Under the pieces are notes generated by a model. The model made no database searches, had not been told where the DNA came from, and saw only the letters and a program-made list of their open reading frames with translations. A stretch of DNA of 64,000 bases, from the NCBI GenBank assembly GCA_029262835.1, contig JAJCYQ010000013.1, positions 16,524 to 80,523 of the forward strand, given 5' to 3'. The translations under genes were made by a program, and so were the position numbers. The stretch is from Bacteroidota bacterium. GTDB lineage: Bacteria > Bacteroidota > Rhodothermia > Rhodothermales > UBA10348. Positions 38,829-47,489 of this stretch are shown piece by piece. Position 1 is the first letter of the stretch. The number at the start of each line of letters is the position of its first letter.

Positions 38829-39743
38829 TCACTGTTTCCGTGATGGTGCCAGACGGACCGGACCAACGGCCTGACGGTAGCTGGCGCCCGTATCCAACAT
38901 CAATTCAATTTCGTCGGCAATGCCGCCCCTGTTGAGGCGGACCATTACCCGTCCTTCTCTTGGATCGACAGAAATCAGCGTTCCTAAATAGACTTTATCT
39001 CCAGGCTCGAGGCCGACGTACTCTTCGTTCCAGAGGAAAACCGCCTTGCCACCCGCGATCATGGCCAATTCAGCCCGCTCCACATCTACCAGGTCGTCCG
39101 TATTTGGTGGCAGCTCGCTCAGAATGAGGGGTGTGAATGGGTTATCTGACAGCGAAGGAGACGGGTACCAGTCGGCCGGAATTGCCGGGAGACTTTCTCG
39201 ATCATCGGCGCTCATTCCTGCTGAACCACCGTAGTAGGCTGTGAGATCGAAGGAAAAGTCCACCATCGATGCGGAGCCCGCGTCCAGATCCAGATTGTCA
39301 ACCCGGTAGAGGACGCGTGCATTTTCAATGGTCCAGATCAGGCTGTACAGATCGGTCCACGCAGCCTTGCCCGTCAGTTCAAACTCGTACCGATTGAAAA
39401 AATCGCCTTCCGTGTGACCATCAAACGTAATATCAAACGGGGAGAAGCCGGTGCGGGTGTGCTCGTTGAGGAAACGAACCACATCTTCCGAGGAGAGGCT
39501 TTTGGGAACCGTCTTGTATCGGGCTTTCCAACGCGTCATGGCTTCTCCCGCGAGCGACTCCGAGACAGATACATCACTCATGAGCGCGTCCATTTCGGCG
39601 GCTTTCAAGCGGGCCACTTCCTCCGCCTTTTCGAGGCGCTCCATTTCAGCCGGCTGCCGTACGAGCGTCATATACGCACCGCCACCGGCCGCTACCAGCC
39701 AGCAGAATCCCAGAATCAGAATATTTTGAACAAGGTTGGACAT
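38829..39743 (-). CDS. PilO-like inner-membrane protein with PilP-like C-terminal domain
   Basis: N-terminal TM, coiled coil, PilO-like domain; C-terminal MIAGGKAVFLWNEEYVGLEPGDKVYLGTLISVDPREGRVMVRLNRGGIADEIEL. Confidence 0.65.
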   Translation of the reverse strand: MSNLVQNILILGFCWLVAAGGGAYMTLVRQPAEMERLEKAEEVARLKAAEMDALMSDVSVSESLAGEAMTRWKARYKTVPKSLSSEDVVRFLNEHTRTGFSPFDITFDGHTEGDFFNRYEFELTGKAAWTDLYSLIWTIENARVLYRVDNLDLDAGSASMVDFSFDLTAYYGGSAGMSADDRESLPAIPADWYPSPSLSDNPFTPLILSELPPNTDDLVDVERAELAMIAGGKAVFLWNEEYVGLEPGDKVYLGTLISVDPREGRVMVRLNRGGIADEIELMLDTGASYRQAVGPVRLAPSRKQ

Positions 39744-39753
39744 GTGTGCGGTA

Positions 39754-41580
39754 TCAGGACCCGTTTGTCATGGTATCGACCGTGGGCATGCCAGATATAA
39801 GCCCGTTCTCCTTCCGGGTGTGCGAATCACTCGTTGCCGCCTCCTCTCTGACTTTTTGCCGAAGTAATTCCGCCGCCTCGGGGAGCTTCAGTTCGAGGCG
39901 TATGGACATTTCCCACTCATAGACGGGCCACTCACGAACGCTCGAAAACTCCACGCTTTCGATGATACCATCCAACTCGGTCGCAAGTGCCACGACCGCG
40001 TCGCGCGATACCGCCGTACCCGACAGATCAAGCCGCTCATCTCCAGAATCCTCCGACCAGTCCTCTATCCAGATGTCGGAGACCCGTGATGTAGCCGTAG
40101 ACAGACGCTCCATCGTTCGGGACCAGCGATCGCTGCCTACCAACAGGGAATCGAGCACATCGAGCGCTTTTGTAAGGCCAACCGAACGTGACTGCAGGCT
40201 GTCAATGCGGTGCTCCAGTTGATCCAGATCCGCCTCAATCACTGAAGCCGGATAGGAGCCCAATTGGGATCGATAGGATATTATGGCAGTCTGCTGTTCG
40301 AACCAGGTCGACACGAAAAACAGCGTGGAACCGAACAGGACCACGATCATGGCGGCAACAGGCCACGAGAAGGGTAACTGGAATTGCGGTCCGGCGAGCT
40401 TGGAGTCCAGAAAGTTGACAGGGTGAAAGGCCGATTTGTACGGTTCCTCCGTGACCGTGCGAAGCGCAGCGGTAGCGGCCAGCAGAGTCTCCCGATCCAA
40501 TGGGCGCGATATCTGCTCCCGCAGCACTGGAAGCAAGGTCCGTACCCGGGCAACCTGTGTTTCCGGGAAAAACTCCTCGAAGCTGTCTTCTAGCGTATCT
40601 TCTCGTTCGTCGCTGAAGAGCCAGATGCAGTCCACGTCTCCCCGGCCGAGTTCATCCTGCAGCAGCAGCACACGGCTGCAGATGGTTTCGGCTGGATCGA
40701 AAACGGTGACCGATCGAAGGTTTTCAACGTGCAGTAGCTCGTTGCCAATCATGAATACCACGATTGTATCGTCGGAGCCGACCCGGACAATCAACTTGGA
40801 TGCCTCGGAGTCGTCTCCCGAGTTGGATGCTCCAACAAGTCCAGACAACAGGGTCACTTCAGAATCGACCAGAAGGACGTTCGGAAAGCGCCTCTTCCTG
40901 TCACGGATGGCACGGAGTGTCGGGGTAACCGGCTCAAACGACTGGGCAAACACGGCCAGACGTGATCGCTCGGACCCGGGCGTAGAGACCATGGGCAGAA
41001 AAGCGGTCCTATCGCCTGCCATTCGGCCATGCTGCGTTTTGCGAAGCAGCTCAAGCAGGAGATCTTTGGATGGATTACCTGATCGATCGACCGCTTTCCT
41101 TTTTTTTCTGCCCGTCGGGGCTCCGATATCATCTGGGACGTCGACCTGGACGGTATGGGTGTGCTCTGATCCAAGGGCAAAGGCCACACGCACATTTCCA
41201 TAACCGGCCGCTTCGCACTCCGCCATGATTTCGAGGGCTTCGAGATCGAATGGTGTCGCGCCATGAGCTGGTACAGTGAAATCTGCCCCGCCCACGTCCG
41301 TGGCCTCTCCACCGTCATCTACGCTGAATTCCGATGCCAGAAAAAGGGAATTGTCCCGCGATTCGCCGTCGGTCAGCGTGAAAGAAAAGTCCGTGCCAGA
41401 TTCGTCATTCAGTCCAGGAGAATCAATATCTGCCCCGGAGAAATGCCCTGACGTGCGGGAACGATGGAACGTACGCACCAACTCGGGCCCGTCAGATGTA
41501 TTGTGCAGGAGAACTGCTGCCACATCTGTGGCCGAAGCTGCATACCCGAGAATGTATTCCTGTGATTTCTTGAGCTTCAT
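39754..41580 (-). CDS. PilM-PilN (GspL-like) fusion protein
   Basis: Actin-like N-terminal half, single TM WPVAAMIVVLFGSTLFFVSTWF, coiled coil then PilN-like WSRTMERLSTATSRVSDIWIEDWS. Confidence 0.65.
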   Translation of the reverse strand: MKLKKSQEYILGYAASATDVAAVLLHNTSDGPELVRTFHRSRTSGHFSGADIDSPGLNDESGTDFSFTLTDGESRDNSLFLASEFSVDDGGEATDVGGADFTVPAHGATPFDLEALEIMAECEAAGYGNVRVAFALGSEHTHTVQVDVPDDIGAPTGRKKRKAVDRSGNPSKDLLLELLRKTQHGRMAGDRTAFLPMVSTPGSERSRLAVFAQSFEPVTPTLRAIRDRKRRFPNVLLVDSEVTLLSGLVGASNSGDDSEASKLIVRVGSDDTIVVFMIGNELLHVENLRSVTVFDPAETICSRVLLLQDELGRGDVDCIWLFSDEREDTLEDSFEEFFPETQVARVRTLLPVLREQISRPLDRETLLAATAALRTVTEEPYKSAFHPVNFLDSKLAGPQFQLPFSWPVAAMIVVLFGSTLFFVSTWFEQQTAIISYRSQLGSYPASVIEADLDQLEHRIDSLQSRSVGLTKALDVLDSLLVGSDRWSRTMERLSTATSRVSDIWIEDWSEDSGDERLDLSGTAVSRDAVVALATELDGIIESVEFSSVREWPVYEWEMSIRLELKLPEAAELLRQKVREEAATSDSHTRKENGLISGMPTVDTMTNGS

Positions 41581-41584
41581 GGTC

Positions 41585-42883
41585 CTATGCCAGTTTAGCA
41601 AGACGACGTTTATTGTTCGCGTACGCCATGGCTGTGTCGGGAGTGATATGGCCCTGCCGCATCAGGCGGAATAGATCCTGTTCCAGTGTAATCTGGCCCT
41701 GACTCCATCCCTCCCACATCATTTGATAGATCTCGCTCGTGTTTCCATTCTTTACTGCTGCGGTGGCCTGCGGGGTCATCCACATTACTTCCTTCGCAAG
41801 TATTCTACCTCCGCCCCGCTTCGGGAGTAGTTTCTGGGAAACAATGCACCGAAGCACATCGCCCAGCCGTTGGCGCACGCGGTCCTGCTCCTCGGTAGCA
41901 TATTCTGCTATGATCCGATCAATGCTCTCCACGGCCGATGACGTGTGCAGCGTGGAAAAAACCTTGTGACCGGAGTCTGTGATTTCCATGGCCGCCGTTA
42001 TGGTCTCTGGATCCCGCATCTCACCAATCACAACGATATCCGGGTCCTGCCGAAGAGCCTGTACAATACCATCTTTGAAGGTGGGCACATCCACACCGAC
42101 CTCGCGATGACGGATCATGCATTTTTTGGATGCGTGCACATACTCAATCGGCTTCCCGATAATCACGACGTGACCATCGGACGTCTCATTGTTCGCGTCT
42201 ACAATGGCATCGAGCGTCGTGCTCTTACCTGATCCGGTTACACCCGTAATGAGCGTCAGGCCGTCTCGTACGTGATTGAACAGGAGGCCTTTTTCAATGA
42301 CCGGATGGAATCCGATGGAACGAAGCGTGCGAAGGTCTTCCGAGACGGCGCGCATATTCAGGACGAGGTGACCCAGATCCAGGTAGGCCGAGGCGCGAAA
42401 CCTTCGTTTTTTCCTGCCTTCGTCCAGACTGATTTCATACGAGAAGTCAGCAGCGTGCCAGGATAGCAGACTTTCAATACCGGATCGGGTCAGGAGGTTC
42501 AGGATCAGCAGCGCGCTTTCGTCGACCGTAAAGGTTCCAGGCTCGGGATCGGGCCTCTTGTGCCCATCAACGCGGAACCAGATATACCCGTTGCTGCTGA
42601 CGCCACCCATATCCATGTCCGAAGCATTCATTACCGCCATGCGCGTCAATTGGCGGTCAAGGAATGTCCTCAATGCGGCCCGGTCTTCCAATTCCATTTT
42701 TTTGATCTGCTCGACGTGGTATCGAATGCGTTCCTCTCCGAGCAATAATTCGGGCGTATTCGCAGCCAGTGCCTGCACAACGGGCGGCAGCCCGTCGCCA
42801 CGGGAACGTTCCGGCGTCGGTGACCACCCGGATCGAGAGGGTCCGCGCGTCGTTCTGGATGTATGCGTTATTGGTTGTTCCAC
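41585..42883 (-). CDS. PilT-like type II/IV secretion ATPase
   Basis: Walker A GVTGSGKSTT, QALRQDPDIVVIGEMRDPETITAAMEITDSGHKVFSTLHTSSAVESIDRII. Confidence 0.92.
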   Translation of the reverse strand: MEQPITHTSRTTRGPSRSGWSPTPERSRGDGLPPVVQALAANTPELLLGEERIRYHVEQIKKMELEDRAALRTFLDRQLTRMAVMNASDMDMGGVSSNGYIWFRVDGHKRPDPEPGTFTVDESALLILNLLTRSGIESLLSWHAADFSYEISLDEGRKKRRFRASAYLDLGHLVLNMRAVSEDLRTLRSIGFHPVIEKGLLFNHVRDGLTLITGVTGSGKSTTLDAIVDANNETSDGHVVIIGKPIEYVHASKKCMIRHREVGVDVPTFKDGIVQALRQDPDIVVIGEMRDPETITAAMEITDSGHKVFSTLHTSSAVESIDRIIAEYATEEQDRVRQRLGDVLRCIVSQKLLPKRGGGRILAKEVMWMTPQATAAVKNGNTSEIYQMMWEGWSQGQITLEQDLFRLMRQGHITPDTAMAYANNKRRLAKLA

Positions 42884-42960
42884 GTGGATTGGCGGTTCCT
42901 GATTGTCATGACCTGGTTACTCAGGAGTATCGACAATGCGAATGGCGTCTTAAACCGAAA

Positions 42961-42990
42961 AGGGGGGCGCGCCAGTGGCGCGCCCCCCTT
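42961..42990 (-). terminator. Intrinsic terminator downstream of S8 protease
   Basis: AGGGGGGCGCGCC agt GGCGCGCCCCCCTT with TTTT on the minus strand. Confidence 0.8.
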
Positions 42991-43035
42991 CTCATGCATG
43001 AACCAACCACCGCGGTTGATATCAACCTGGCATCG

Positions 43036-44373
43036 CTACCAGGAGTCTCCGTCCTCTGATTCCACGCTCAGGTAGCGGTCTGTCGTACCGCTTGGGACCT
43101 TTCTGGCCCGGTTTTCCGCTCGGGATAGTACGGCACGTGTCACCTCAGCAGGCGAAGCCATGGGGTGGCGTGCGAGATAGAGTACCGCGGCAGCCGTGAC
43201 GTGGGCTGTCGACATGGATGTACCCGACATGACGTCCAGTCCGGCTCCGACACCGAGAGAAACCACATCTTCACCCGGTGCGATAATGTCCACCACCTTC
43301 CCGTAGTTGGAAAACCAGGTAAATGCCCGTTTCCGGTCGGTAGCACCCACCGTAATAACATCCGGGACGTGCGCTGGTGTGATGTTGGCCGCATCTACGG
43401 CCTCGTTTCCAGACGCCACAACCACGGTGATGCCAGCATCGAGAGCAGCCTGCACGGCGTCATCAAGGCCGGTTTGCGTATTACCCACGTTCTCGCCCAG
43501 GCTCAGATTCATGACCGCAGGTTTACGCGCATTATTGTGCTTCCATTCAATCACATATTCAATGGCGTTGATGACCATGGCGTCGTCCGCTGTTCCAGCG
43601 TCCGTGAATACGCGCAGGTTGTGAATGCGCGCACCCGGCGCGATACCAACGGCTCCGTTGTTGTCATCCAGCGCCCCGATGATTCCAGCAATGTGCGTAC
43701 CGTGACCATCGTTGTCTCTGGCCGTGCCGGATTCTGAAAAATCCACGTTCGACACCACATTCAGGTCTGGATGACTGACGCCTGTATCGAGGACAAAAAC
43801 ATCGACATCCACCTCGCCCTGTCCATCGCCAGAAACTGTCCACGACTCTCGTCCGCCGACTTCATCTACAGACCATGGAATATGCTGACGCATGCGGGCC
43901 TTGCCGCCTCCGAATACCGGGGCTCTCATTCCGAAGACAGGCTCTACCCATGTAATCTCATCGTCACCCGACATCAGATCCATGAGTTCCTGCAGGTGTT
44001 CTGTCGATGCCCAGATGGCAAACCCATGGAAAGCCTTGCTGAATTCGTAGCGATCAAGCACTTTGTAGCGATCCAGAACCTTGTAGCGATCCAGAACCTT
44101 ATAGCGATCGAGCACTTTGTAGCGATCCAGAACCTTCTGTGGATCAATGGAGAACATGACGGCTGTCAGCTCGCCACTCTTGCCCATGGTGGTTACACCG
44201 CGGTCCAGAAGGTGAAGGTTGCGGACCTTTTCCACGGATTCCGACGCAGTGGCGGACTGGTCTGTGTTGGCCGTATCTACGACCTGATCTACGCATCCTG
44301 AGAAGAACAGCACGGCAACGAGCGAAAGTACAAACGTAACGCGCGACGGTGTTCGAGATGTTGAGACTGACAT
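43036..44373 (-). CDS. S8 subtilisin-family serine protease, lipoprotein-like N-terminus, repeat-containing propeptide
   Basis: DVFVLDTGVSHPDL, DNDGHGTHIAGIIGA, VVVASGNEAVDAANITPAHVPDVITVGATD, SGTSMSTAHVTAAA. Confidence 0.95.
   Translation of the reverse strand: MSVSTSRTPSRVTFVLSLVAVLFFSGCVDQVVDTANTDQSATASESVEKVRNLHLLDRGVTTMGKSGELTAVMFSIDPQKVLDRYKVLDRYKVLDRYKVLDRYKVLDRYEFSKAFHGFAIWASTEHLQELMDLMSGDDEITWVEPVFGMRAPVFGGGKARMRQHIPWSVDEVGGRESWTVSGDGQGEVDVDVFVLDTGVSHPDLNVVSNVDFSESGTARDNDGHGTHIAGIIGALDDNNGAVGIAPGARIHNLRVFTDAGTADDAMVINAIEYVIEWKHNNARKPAVMNLSLGENVGNTQTGLDDAVQAALDAGITVVVASGNEAVDAANITPAHVPDVITVGATDRKRAFTWFSNYGKVVDIIAPGEDVVSLGVGAGLDVMSGTSMSTAHVTAAAVLYLARHPMASPAEVTRAVLSRAENRARKVPSGTTDRYLSVESEDGDSW
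44047..44136. repeat. 18-bp x5 in-frame repeat encoding KVLDRY
   Basis: gtagcgatccagaacctt and close variants; protein KVLDRYKVLDRYKVLDRYKVLDRYKVLDRY. Confidence 0.95.
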
Positions 44374-44504
44374 GATCTTGAAGGGTTTGATTCAAGGGTT
44401 TGCATGCCGCACCAGATGACACGACATGATTGGGGTATCGGCAGCCTCGTCAGGCTCTTTAAATTGGGCGCCCTTTAATCCGACCCAGGTACCCGTATTG
44501 ACAC

Positions 44505-44541
44505 AAAAAAGGGGTCGGCATAACGCCGACCCCTCAATTTT
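44505..44541 (-). terminator. Intrinsic terminator downstream of KSx-repeat protein (A/T tracts on both sides)
   Basis: AAAAAAGGGGTCGGCA taa CGCCGACCCC TCAATTTTTTTT. Confidence 0.85.
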
Positions 44542-44579
44542 TTTTATGGAATCCCAGAAGTGCCTGTCGCACAAGGGAA

Positions 44580-46124
44580 TTACTTCAGCGCACCTTCAAC
44601 GGACCGCTGAACGACGACAGCATTCGCTCCGATATCCACCTGCTCCAGCAGCTCTCGCAGCGGGCGAAGAGCCGCCGTCGAGTACCTGATGTTCGTGTTG
44701 TCCCGCAGTGTGATGCGAAAAGCACCGCCTTCTTCCGTCTCCACATCCGCTTCGCACGCGCCTTCTGTATCACCGTGGCCGAGATGGGCCGGGAGCGCCG
44801 ACGATCCAATGGTCAGCGTGTGGCGATTGGCCGGATTGCCAGGAGGAATGTGGCATACTTCGACAATGCTGTCTGGCGCACCGCCCTTGTCGGATTTCTT
44901 GCTCTTGCCAGACTTGTCGCTCTTGTCAGACTTGTCGCTCTTGTCCGACTTCTTGCTCTTGTCCGACTTCTTGCTCTTGGAGCTCTTGCAAGATTTCTTG
45001 CTCTTATCTGACTTGTCGCTTTTTGCAGACTTATCAGACTTTTTGCTCTTGTCCGACTTGTCACTCTTGTCCGACTTGTCGCTCTTGTCAGACTTGCCCG
45101 ACTTCTTGCTCTTGTCAGACTTGTCGCTCTTGGCGGACTTGCCCGACTTCTTGCTCTTGTCCGACTTGTCCTCTACGCACTCTTCCTCGTCGCCTCCGTC
45201 ATCATCGTCCGATCCGCCGTCAGATACATCAAGCGCCGATCGAAGTACGACCGAGCCATAGACGGCAGAGTCGTCTTCAAATGTGTGGATACCACCCTCG
45301 GCATTGTTGCCATAGACCATCCCGTACCACACGGAATTATCTTCAAATGTAATGTTTCCTGATGCATACAGGACGCCATAACCGGAGAAATTCCCACTCA
45401 ACTCAACGTTTCCGCGGATACGTAGCACTTTTGGTGATGCGATGCTGCCCAACGTACCGCTGCTGTAGGACGTACTTCCACTCACGTCCACGAGGGCGTC
45501 TCCAGAGTAATTCAATATGGCCGACTCCAATTCGTCAAGCGATGTCAGCGGATTGCCATTCACAATATCCAGCTCGCCCTCCGAGCCGACGACATTATCC
45601 CTGTCCGCTTCGGAAAGCGTTGTATTGAACGCCGACGTGTTAGTGACCAGTATACCGCGCACATGTGGCCCCACCGCATTCGTACCATCAAGAGCAGCAT
45701 CGACGCCCGAGACATAATAATTGTCGCGGAAGTCAAGGGAGGTCACTGGACCGTCGATCGTCATCGCGTCAAAGAGTCGCTGCCCCCCCTTCTCCATGGA
45801 CCCGGAAATTCTGTACTTGAATCCGTCATACTTCCCGGTGGCGGTGATTACAACCTCTCCGCCAGCACCCGTGGAAGCAGAGACATCATATTTGGCATCC
45901 CGGTACTTGACGTTGGATTCGGAGTCACGATAGCCGTCAAAGTCCCTCTTGACCCGTCCTACGACTACGTTGAACGCGGACTGGGCCGCTTCCCGGGCCA
46001 ATACCTGTCCCTCATAGTCGGCTTCGACCTGTTGCTGGTTCAGCAGTGTCTCGTCGCGCGAAATGTACATGGCCGACGCCGCGAGCGTCGTTCCGAGTAC
46101 GATCAGTAATACGGCCTTACCCAT
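44580..46124 (-). CDS. PilX-like pilus-associated surface protein with KSx repeat stalk and CHIPPGNPAN motif
   Basis: Leaderless hydrophobic N-terminus MGKAVLLIVLGTTLAASAMYISRDE, ca. 31 KSx tripeptides, VCHIPPGNPANRHTLTIGSSALPAHLGHGDTEGAC. Confidence 0.7.
   Translation of the reverse strand: MGKAVLLIVLGTTLAASAMYISRDETLLNQQQVEADYEGQVLAREAAQSAFNVVVGRVKRDFDGYRDSESNVKYRDAKYDVSASTGAGGEVVITATGKYDGFKYRISGSMEKGGQRLFDAMTIDGPVTSLDFRDNYYVSGVDAALDGTNAVGPHVRGILVTNTSAFNTTLSEADRDNVVGSEGELDIVNGNPLTSLDELESAILNYSGDALVDVSGSTSYSSGTLGSIASPKVLRIRGNVELSGNFSGYGVLYASGNITFEDNSVWYGMVYGNNAEGGIHTFEDDSAVYGSVVLRSALDVSDGGSDDDDGGDEEECVEDKSDKSKKSGKSAKSDKSDKSKKSGKSDKSDKSDKSDKSDKSKKSDKSAKSDKSDKSKKSCKSSKSKKSDKSKKSDKSDKSDKSDKSGKSKKSDKGGAPDSIVEVCHIPPGNPANRHTLTIGSSALPAHLGHGDTEGACEADVETEEGGAFRITLRDNTNIRYSTAALRPLRELLEQVDIGANAVVVQRSVEGALK
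44880..45175. repeat. 9-bp-unit KSx repeat region
   Basis: Protein KSDKSKKSGKSAKSDKSDKS... about 31 consecutive KSx units. Confidence 0.9.
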
Positions 46125-46203
46125 TGTGGTACCTGAATGAAGTGCATGGTTTTCAGGAGGGGTATCGACCGGTCCCGAAGAACCTTAAGCCCACAGTGCA
46201 AAT

Positions 46204-46779
46204 TTAATTCTGCAATCCAATAGGGCGGATGGTAATTCCCCAATGCGACTGGAATACGCTCGATCCGTTGTCCTCTCCGAATGGATACACATTCACGAGC
46301 GTCGCCCGTACCAATCGTGCGCTTCCCGCCGAAAGTGTGACATTTCCGTCTGAATCGAGCATGTCAAGGGCAAAGAAGCGTACCCGCTCGCCCCCTCCAC
46401 CTGCCCAGACGTCATTCTCGAACCGGTCCAGCGTATAGAGCTGAACGGAATCGCCACGGACAACGACCTTGTTGCCAGCCGACAGGCGATAGGTCACCTC
46501 CATGTCCGCCCCGCCGGCATCCTGTTTCCAGAACTCGAATACGGTGGTCAGTCCATCGGCATTCGTCTGCACGTCTGTGACGGTATCGGCGGTCCCGTTG
46601 CCGAGAGCAGCCAGATCCTCCTCAATCGAGACCCCTGTTTGCAGCGTGGACTGCTTGGATGCATAGGCTATCGTCTGCTCCACGGCCGAGCGCTGTGCCT
46701 GGAATTGCGTTGACAGCACGATGAGGATGACGGCCGAGCCGATCATGATGGCCGATATGTTGTCGAGGATGAGCTGCAT
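46204..46779 (-). CDS. Pilin-like protein B (leaderless hydrophobic helix N-terminus)
   Basis: MQLILDNISAIMIGSAVILIVLSTQFQAQRSAVEQTIAYASKQ... Confidence 0.5.
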   Translation of the reverse strand: MQLILDNISAIMIGSAVILIVLSTQFQAQRSAVEQTIAYASKQSTLQTGVSIEEDLAALGNGTADTVTDVQTNADGLTTVFEFWKQDAGGADMEVTYRLSAGNKVVVRGDSVQLYTLDRFENDVWAGGGGERVRFFALDMLDSDGNVTLSAGSARLVRATLVNVYPFGEDNGSSVFQSHWGITIRPIGLQN

Positions 46780-47169
46780 TTATTCGGAGAAGATGCGGCT
46801 GTGAACGACAAGAGGCATGGTGAAATGATCGTTCGCGGCCGTGACCTCTACTTCCTGCTGTGAGGTGGGGACGCCGCTCGGGTCCCCGTCGTCGTCAACG
46901 TATTGCACGACGATGGTGAGCGTAAAGTCCTCGTTCAAGTCTCCTGCCGCGAAGGTCGCCACGATCGTGTCGCCGTCCAGGTCGTCCAGGTCATCGAAAT
47001 CAGTCCCGACGGCAATTATCTCCATACGCTCAATCACGACCGCATTCGCCATGAGTTCGTACTCGGAATGCACCATCTGCTCGTATACGGCTGCTTTTGA
47101 GCCCATCTGATTGTAGGCGGCAATCGACGCGATCATCATCGCGAGGAAGGCCATCAAACTTTGTGGCAT
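46780..47169 (-). CDS. Pilin-like protein A (leaderless hydrophobic helix N-terminus)
   Basis: MPQSLMAFLAMMIASIAAYNQMGSKAAVYEQMVHSEYELMANAVVIERMEIIA...; directly abuts protein B gene. Confidence 0.5.
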   Translation of the reverse strand: MPQSLMAFLAMMIASIAAYNQMGSKAAVYEQMVHSEYELMANAVVIERMEIIAVGTDFDDLDDLDGDTIVATFAAGDLNEDFTLTIVVQYVDDDGDPSGVPTSQQEVEVTAANDHFTMPLVVHSRIFSE

Positions 47170-47249
47170 GAAAATGTCCGTGTTTCGGGAAGTTTTACGT
47201 ATGTGTAATCGGTACAGGCAGAGAGTTTTTTAAATCCTCTGCTTAAATC

Positions 47250-47382
47250 CATGGTCCGTACATCCGATGATGTACACAGTGTGAGCGGGTGAGGCCCGTA
47301 TTTGAGGGGGTACGCACCTCACTCCAGCTTGCATTCGGTGGCCCCGTTCACGCGAAGCGTTGAACGGGGCCACTTTTTTTTG
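47250..47382 (+). ncRNA. Candidate structured small RNA or leader ending in intrinsic terminator
   Basis: Hairpins GTACATC-cgat-GATGTAC and GGTGAGG...CCTCACTC, then 13-bp terminator stem and T8; no ORF or recognised promoter. Confidence 0.35.
47338..47381 (+). terminator. Strong intrinsic terminator
   Basis: GTGGCCCCGTTCA CGCGAAGCGT TGAACGGGGCCAC TTTTTTTT. Confidence 0.9.
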
Positions 47383-47489
47383 TAGCCTGTGCGCCGCTGG
47401 CAGAGCCCGCATACGCTCCGCACGCCGAGCCGTCGGACACGGCGTACAATGCGCCCTTTCACACCGTTCCACTTCTCCCGTCCAATTGC

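Noticed and set aside
44047-45175. CRISPR-like appearance of regularly repeated DNA
   Set aside because: Units are 9 or 18 bp, in frame, without unique spacers; they encode KSx and KVLDRY repeats.
44689-45261. LLLSDLSLLSD-rich ORF on + strand
   Set aside because: Reverse reading of the KSx repeat; periodicity is inherited from the true minus-strand gene.
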